Positions 60,927 through 64,000 of a DNA stretch of 64,000 bases are shown here, one piece after another. Numbering within the stretch: position 1 is the stretch's first letter; each line of letters begins with the position of its first letter. The DNA comes from Promethearchaeota archaeon (GTDB lineage Archaea; Asgardarchaeota; Lokiarchaeia; Sigyniarchaeales; SOKP01), in assembly GCA_011364975.1 (NCBI GenBank), contig RDOE01000002.1, positions 37,188-101,187 of the forward strand, in the 5' to 3' direction. The position numbers and the translations under genes are program-made. The notes under the pieces are model-generated. The model saw only the letters and a list, made by a program, of their open reading frames with translations. It ran no database searches and had not been told where the DNA came from.

Positions 60927-61798
60927 TTCTCTAACTCCAAAAGCTCTTTTACTTTATTTTTCATTAATATTTTATTTGGTTTTTTACCTGTCCACCACTC
61001 AAATGCTAAAGCGCCTTGATTAATTAGCATATCAAGCCCACCTAAAGTTTTACATCCTATATCCTTAGCATCTTTTATTAATTTTGTCTCTAAGGGATTG
61101 TATATGATATCAAACACAAATAAATCTTTATGGATAAATTCTTTTTGAATAGGAGAATTATCAATATTGGGGTACATACCAATAGGAGTGGTGTTTATTA
61201 ATAGATCGATATTCTCTATTTCCTTTTTTAATATAGCATTTGTTAATTCTTTTCCTTCAACCTTTAAATTATAATTTTCAGCAAGTATTTCAGCTAGTTT
61301 TAATGCTCGAGATTTAGACCTATTAAGGATGAGCACTCGATCTATTTCTTCTCCTAAAGAATAACTAATAGCTTTAGCAGCACCACCCGCACCAATAATC
61401 ATAACATTCGTACTTTTGAGTTTAAAACCAGTGTCTTTGAGAGCCAATTTTGCTCCGATTGTATCTGTATTTTTGCCAACTAACATACCATCCTCGTTCT
61501 TTATAGAATTAATTGCTCCAATCTTCTCTGCTAGAGGTTCTATCTCATCTAAATATTGAATAATTGTTTCTTTATGGGGAATTGTTACGTTAATACCCTT
61601 AATATCTAGAGTTTTGAAACTATCAATCGCTTTTTTAAGTTTATCTGATGTAATATCAAATGCGAGATATACATAGTTTAGTCCTAAATCCTGTAAAGCT
61701 ATATTATGCATTATTGGAGACATACTGTGCTTTATAGGATGACCGATAACACATAAAATATTTGTCTCTGAATTGATAAAGTCCCTAATAGACATCAA
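60920..61798 (-). CDS. aroE: Shikimate dehydrogenase
   Basis: VIGHPIKHSMSPIMHNIALQDLGLNYVYLAFDI; GINVTIPHKETII; MIIGAGGAAKAISYSL; NTTPIGMYPN; LGGLDMLINQGALAFEWWTG. Confidence 0.95.
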   Translation of the reverse strand: MMSIRDFINSETNILCVIGHPIKHSMSPIMHNIALQDLGLNYVYLAFDITSDKLKKAIDSFKTLDIKGINVTIPHKETIIQYLDEIEPLAEKIGAINSIKNEDGMLVGKNTDTIGAKLALKDTGFKLKSTNVMIIGAGGAAKAISYSLGEEIDRVLILNRSKSRALKLAEILAENYNLKVEGKELTNAILKKEIENIDLLINTTPIGMYPNIDNSPIQKEFIHKDLFVFDIIYNPLETKLIKDAKDIGCKTLGGLDMLINQGALAFEWWTGKKPNKILMKNKVKELLELEKC

Positions 61799-61901
61799 TA
61801 AATCAGAAGTTTTAAATTTCTTTTAATAATATCTTTAAGAAAAATAGTAATAAATAATTATTTAGGATTAATCAAATAATTTAACTAGGAAACTGAATAT
61901 A

Positions 61902-62456
61902 ATGGAAAAAAAAACATTAAGTCCAAAATTAGCTACTATTCCTATGCCTGCGGCAGTTATCTCCGTTGGTGTGGAAGAAGACGCAAATTTAATAACACTC
62001 GCTTATGTGGGAAAGGTTTGCTTAAATCCACCTATAATCGCCATTTCTATCCAACCCAAACGATATTCATATCAATTAATTGAGAAATATGGCGAGTTTG
62101 TGATTAATTATCCGACTGTTAATCAATTAAGAGAAACAGATTATTGTGGAACTAGATCAGGAAGAGATGTAAATAAATGGAAAGAATTGCATTTAACTAA
62201 AGAAAAAGCTTCGATTGTGAAAGTTCCTATGGTTAAAGAGTTTCCATGGAATATGGAATGCAAAGTAATAAAAAAATTAGAATTAGGTTCGCACGTATGT
62301 TATTTTGGTGAAGTTGTTGCTACACATTGTAACTCAGAGTTAATTAAGGATGATAATATAGATCCTGAACAAATTAGTACATTTGCGTATATCTCAGGAA
62401 ATTACATTCCGCTGGAACAAAAAATCATAGGAAAGCATGGGTTCAGTTTAAAATAA
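61902..62456 (+). CDS. Flavin reductase-like (split-barrel FMN-binding) protein
   Basis: PMPAAVISVGVEEDANLITLAYVGKVCLNPPIIAISIQPKRYSYQLIEKYGEFVINYP; YCGTRSGRDVNKW. Confidence 0.85.
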   Translation: MEKKTLSPKLATIPMPAAVISVGVEEDANLITLAYVGKVCLNPPIIAISIQPKRYSYQLIEKYGEFVINYPTVNQLRETDYCGTRSGRDVNKWKELHLTKEKASIVKVPMVKEFPWNMECKVIKKLELGSHVCYFGEVVATHCNSELIKDDNIDPEQISTFAYISGNYIPLEQKIIGKHGFSLK

Positions 62457-62503
62457 AAAATTTTTTCATGCATTACTAAATTTTAATCAAATTTTTTGAT
62501 ATT

Positions 62504-63049
62504 ATGGGAAAAGATTCGATCGCTCTCATTGGATTCATGGCAACTGGTAAAACTACAGTTGGAAAAGCATTAGCAAAACATTTAGGAAACAAATTTGAGT
62601 TTCTTGAAACTGATGATCTAGTTATAAAGTTAGCGGGTAAGTCCATCCCAGAAATCTTCTCAGAAGATGGGGAACTTTTATTTAGGCGTTATGAAATTGA
62701 AGCGTGTAGATCAATCTCAAAACAGAGTAGCATTGTAATCTCATGTGGGGGAGGGATTGTATTAAACCAGATTAATATTGAGAATTTAAAAAGAAACTGC
62801 TATATAGTGTTATTGGAGGCATCAATTGAAGAAATTTATAAACGTATTGTAAAAGATGGAAAAGAATCAAGACCAGTTATAAATACAGGTAAGCCTATGG
62901 AAGATATTAAAAAGATTTTGGCTTATAGACAGCCTCTCTACAATTCAGCAGCAGAAATCGTTATCGATACGACTGGTAAATCAGTAAATGAAATAGTAAG
63001 TTTGATTTTGGCTAAAATAAAAGAAATTAACAAAAATCCTTTAATATAA
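62504..63049 (+). CDS. aroK: Shikimate kinase, bacterial AroK (P-loop) type
   Basis: IALIGFMATGKTTVGKALAKHLG; FLETDDLV; IPEIFSEDGELLFRRYEIEA; VISCGGGIVL; SRPVI...RQPLYNSAAEIVIDT. Confidence 0.9.
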   Translation: MGKDSIALIGFMATGKTTVGKALAKHLGNKFEFLETDDLVIKLAGKSIPEIFSEDGELLFRRYEIEACRSISKQSSIVISCGGGIVLNQINIENLKRNCYIVLLEASIEEIYKRIVKDGKESRPVINTGKPMEDIKKILAYRQPLYNSAAEIVIDTTGKSVNEIVSLILAKIKEINKNPLI

Positions 63050-63121
63050 AGTTAATTAGCTTTTTTTTACAAAATTGATTCAATCTTTTATTGAAATAAA
63101 AAAATAGATGAAAAAATAGAA

Positions 63122-64000
63122 ATGAAAATCGAACCAAGCAAAGAAGATGATCCTTATGAAGTTATCTTAAATAATATGCGTGAATACCCAAGCGATATTC
63201 CTACTGTTGATGGAAAAATCTCTGAAGCATTTAGAGAATATATAAAAATTCTTTTTACTCCAGAAGAAGCAATGATTGCCCAATATTTAACTGTAAAACC
63301 TCAGAGTGTCAATGTTATCTCAAAAAAAATAGAAAAAAGTAAAGAAGAGACAAAAAGAATTCTAGAAGATATGACAAAAACTGGGATTATCCAAGACATT
63401 GGAGGATATTCCTACTTCCTAGCAATGGCACATCTTTTAAATATGGGTTTTAAATACTCTAGAACTTTAAAAAGACTTGGGAAAAAAGGAGCAGAATTAT
63501 ACCAACAGTTCTTTATCGATGAAAAGTTTTATAAGAGATATGAATCTTCTGATAAGGGTACTTCACTTACACGTGTAGTACCTGTAAATTTAACAATAGA
63601 CCATCAATCTACAATTTCGAATGCGGAAGAAATCCACGATATAATTGAGAATTGTATGGGACCTATAGTTATCACTGATTGTCCCTGTCGTAAAAGAACT
63701 GAAACTTTAGCTATAAGAGAATGTAAAGATAAATTTCCTATAGAAGATACATGTTTTCAGGTGGGTTTATTTGGACAATACTTTTTAAGAAGAGGGGAGG
63801 GGAAAGAACTTTCACGCAAGGACGCCCACGATATGGTAAATGTGCTAGCAAAAATGGGATTAGTTTTTACCACTGAAAATATAAAAAGCCCAATACACCA
63901 AGTTATTTGTAGTTGTTGCGCATGTTGTTGTGCTTTATTAAGAGGGATGACACGCTTTGAAGATAAGAATGAATATTGTACTGCTAAGTCAAATTATATA
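63122..64000 (+). CDS. N-terminal HTH-like plus Cys-rich Fe-S protein, truncated at 3' window edge
   Basis: Absent from the ORF track because there is no stop inside the window. Continuous frame MKIEPSKEDDPYEVILNNMREYPSDIPTVDGKISEAFREYIKILFTPEEAMIAQYLT...ITDCPCRKRTETLAIRECKDKFPIEDTC...QVICSCCACCCALLRGM... Confidence 0.8.
   Translation, partial: MKIEPSKEDDPYEVILNNMREYPSDIPTVDGKISEAFREYIKILFTPEEAMIAQYLTVKPQSVNVISKKIEKSKEETKRILEDMTKTGIIQDIGGYSYFLAMAHLLNMGFKYSRTLKRLGKKGAELYQQFFIDEKFYKRYESSDKGTSLTRVVPVNLTIDHQSTISNAEEIHDIIENCMGPIVITDCPCRKRTETLAIRECKDKFPIEDTCFQVGLFGQYFLRRGEGKELSRKDAHDMVNVLAKMGLVFTTENIKSPIHQVICSCCACCCALLRGMTRFEDKNEYCTAKSNYI

Noticed and set aside
1-64000. CRISPR arrays, transposons/IS elements, prophage, rRNA
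   Set aside because: No regularly spaced repeats, transposase/integrase motifs, viral structural genes or rRNA-like sequence were seen.

Overview
This AT-rich archaeal window, most likely from an Asgard archaeon (Lokiarchaeia-like by gene content; inference only), is almost entirely coding. I see no transposons, CRISPR arrays or rRNA, and no tRNA I can support. The standout locus is a eukaryote-style ubiquitin-like conjugation cluster at about 1-6.5 kb. It encodes two tandem Ub-like proteins, a divergent membrane protein ending in a third Ub-like fold, a winged-helix protein, an E1-like enzyme (YDRQ and CTxxxxPxxxIHC motifs), an E2/UBC-fold protein, a JAMM/Rpn11-like isopeptidase and a multi-pass membrane protein with a C-terminal RING-like zinc finger. 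Ub/E1/E2/Rpn11/RING clusters are already described for Caldiarchaeum and Asgard archaea. The features here that look less described are (a) the -AG-LKC / -AG-YF C-termini, single-Gly UFM1-like rather than GG, (b) the membrane-anchored Ubl without a usable C-terminus, and (c) the membrane-embedded RING candidate. The rest includes tetrahydromethanopterin genes (mptA, DHPS-like, DUF1464, DUF447, mptD, beta-RFAP synthase), an F0/F420 operon (amidohydrolase, RibD-like reductase, cofG, cofH), an archaeal lipid cluster (DGGGPS, GGGPS, GG reductase, DGK/dolichol-kinase-like), amino-acid biosynthesis (ilvD, ALS-like, leuCD, tyrA, aroE, bacterial-type aroK), a GDH-CBS fusion, a rSAM-HhH/DUF4130 pair, two orphan N6-methyltransferases, paralogous M28 membrane peptidases, PadR/HAAS membrane genes, GH3 and SGNH hydrolases, and a truncated Cys-rich Fe-S protein at the 3' edge. 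At least two genes appear to require non-canonical (ATT-type) start codons. All calls come from reading motifs; no database search was run.
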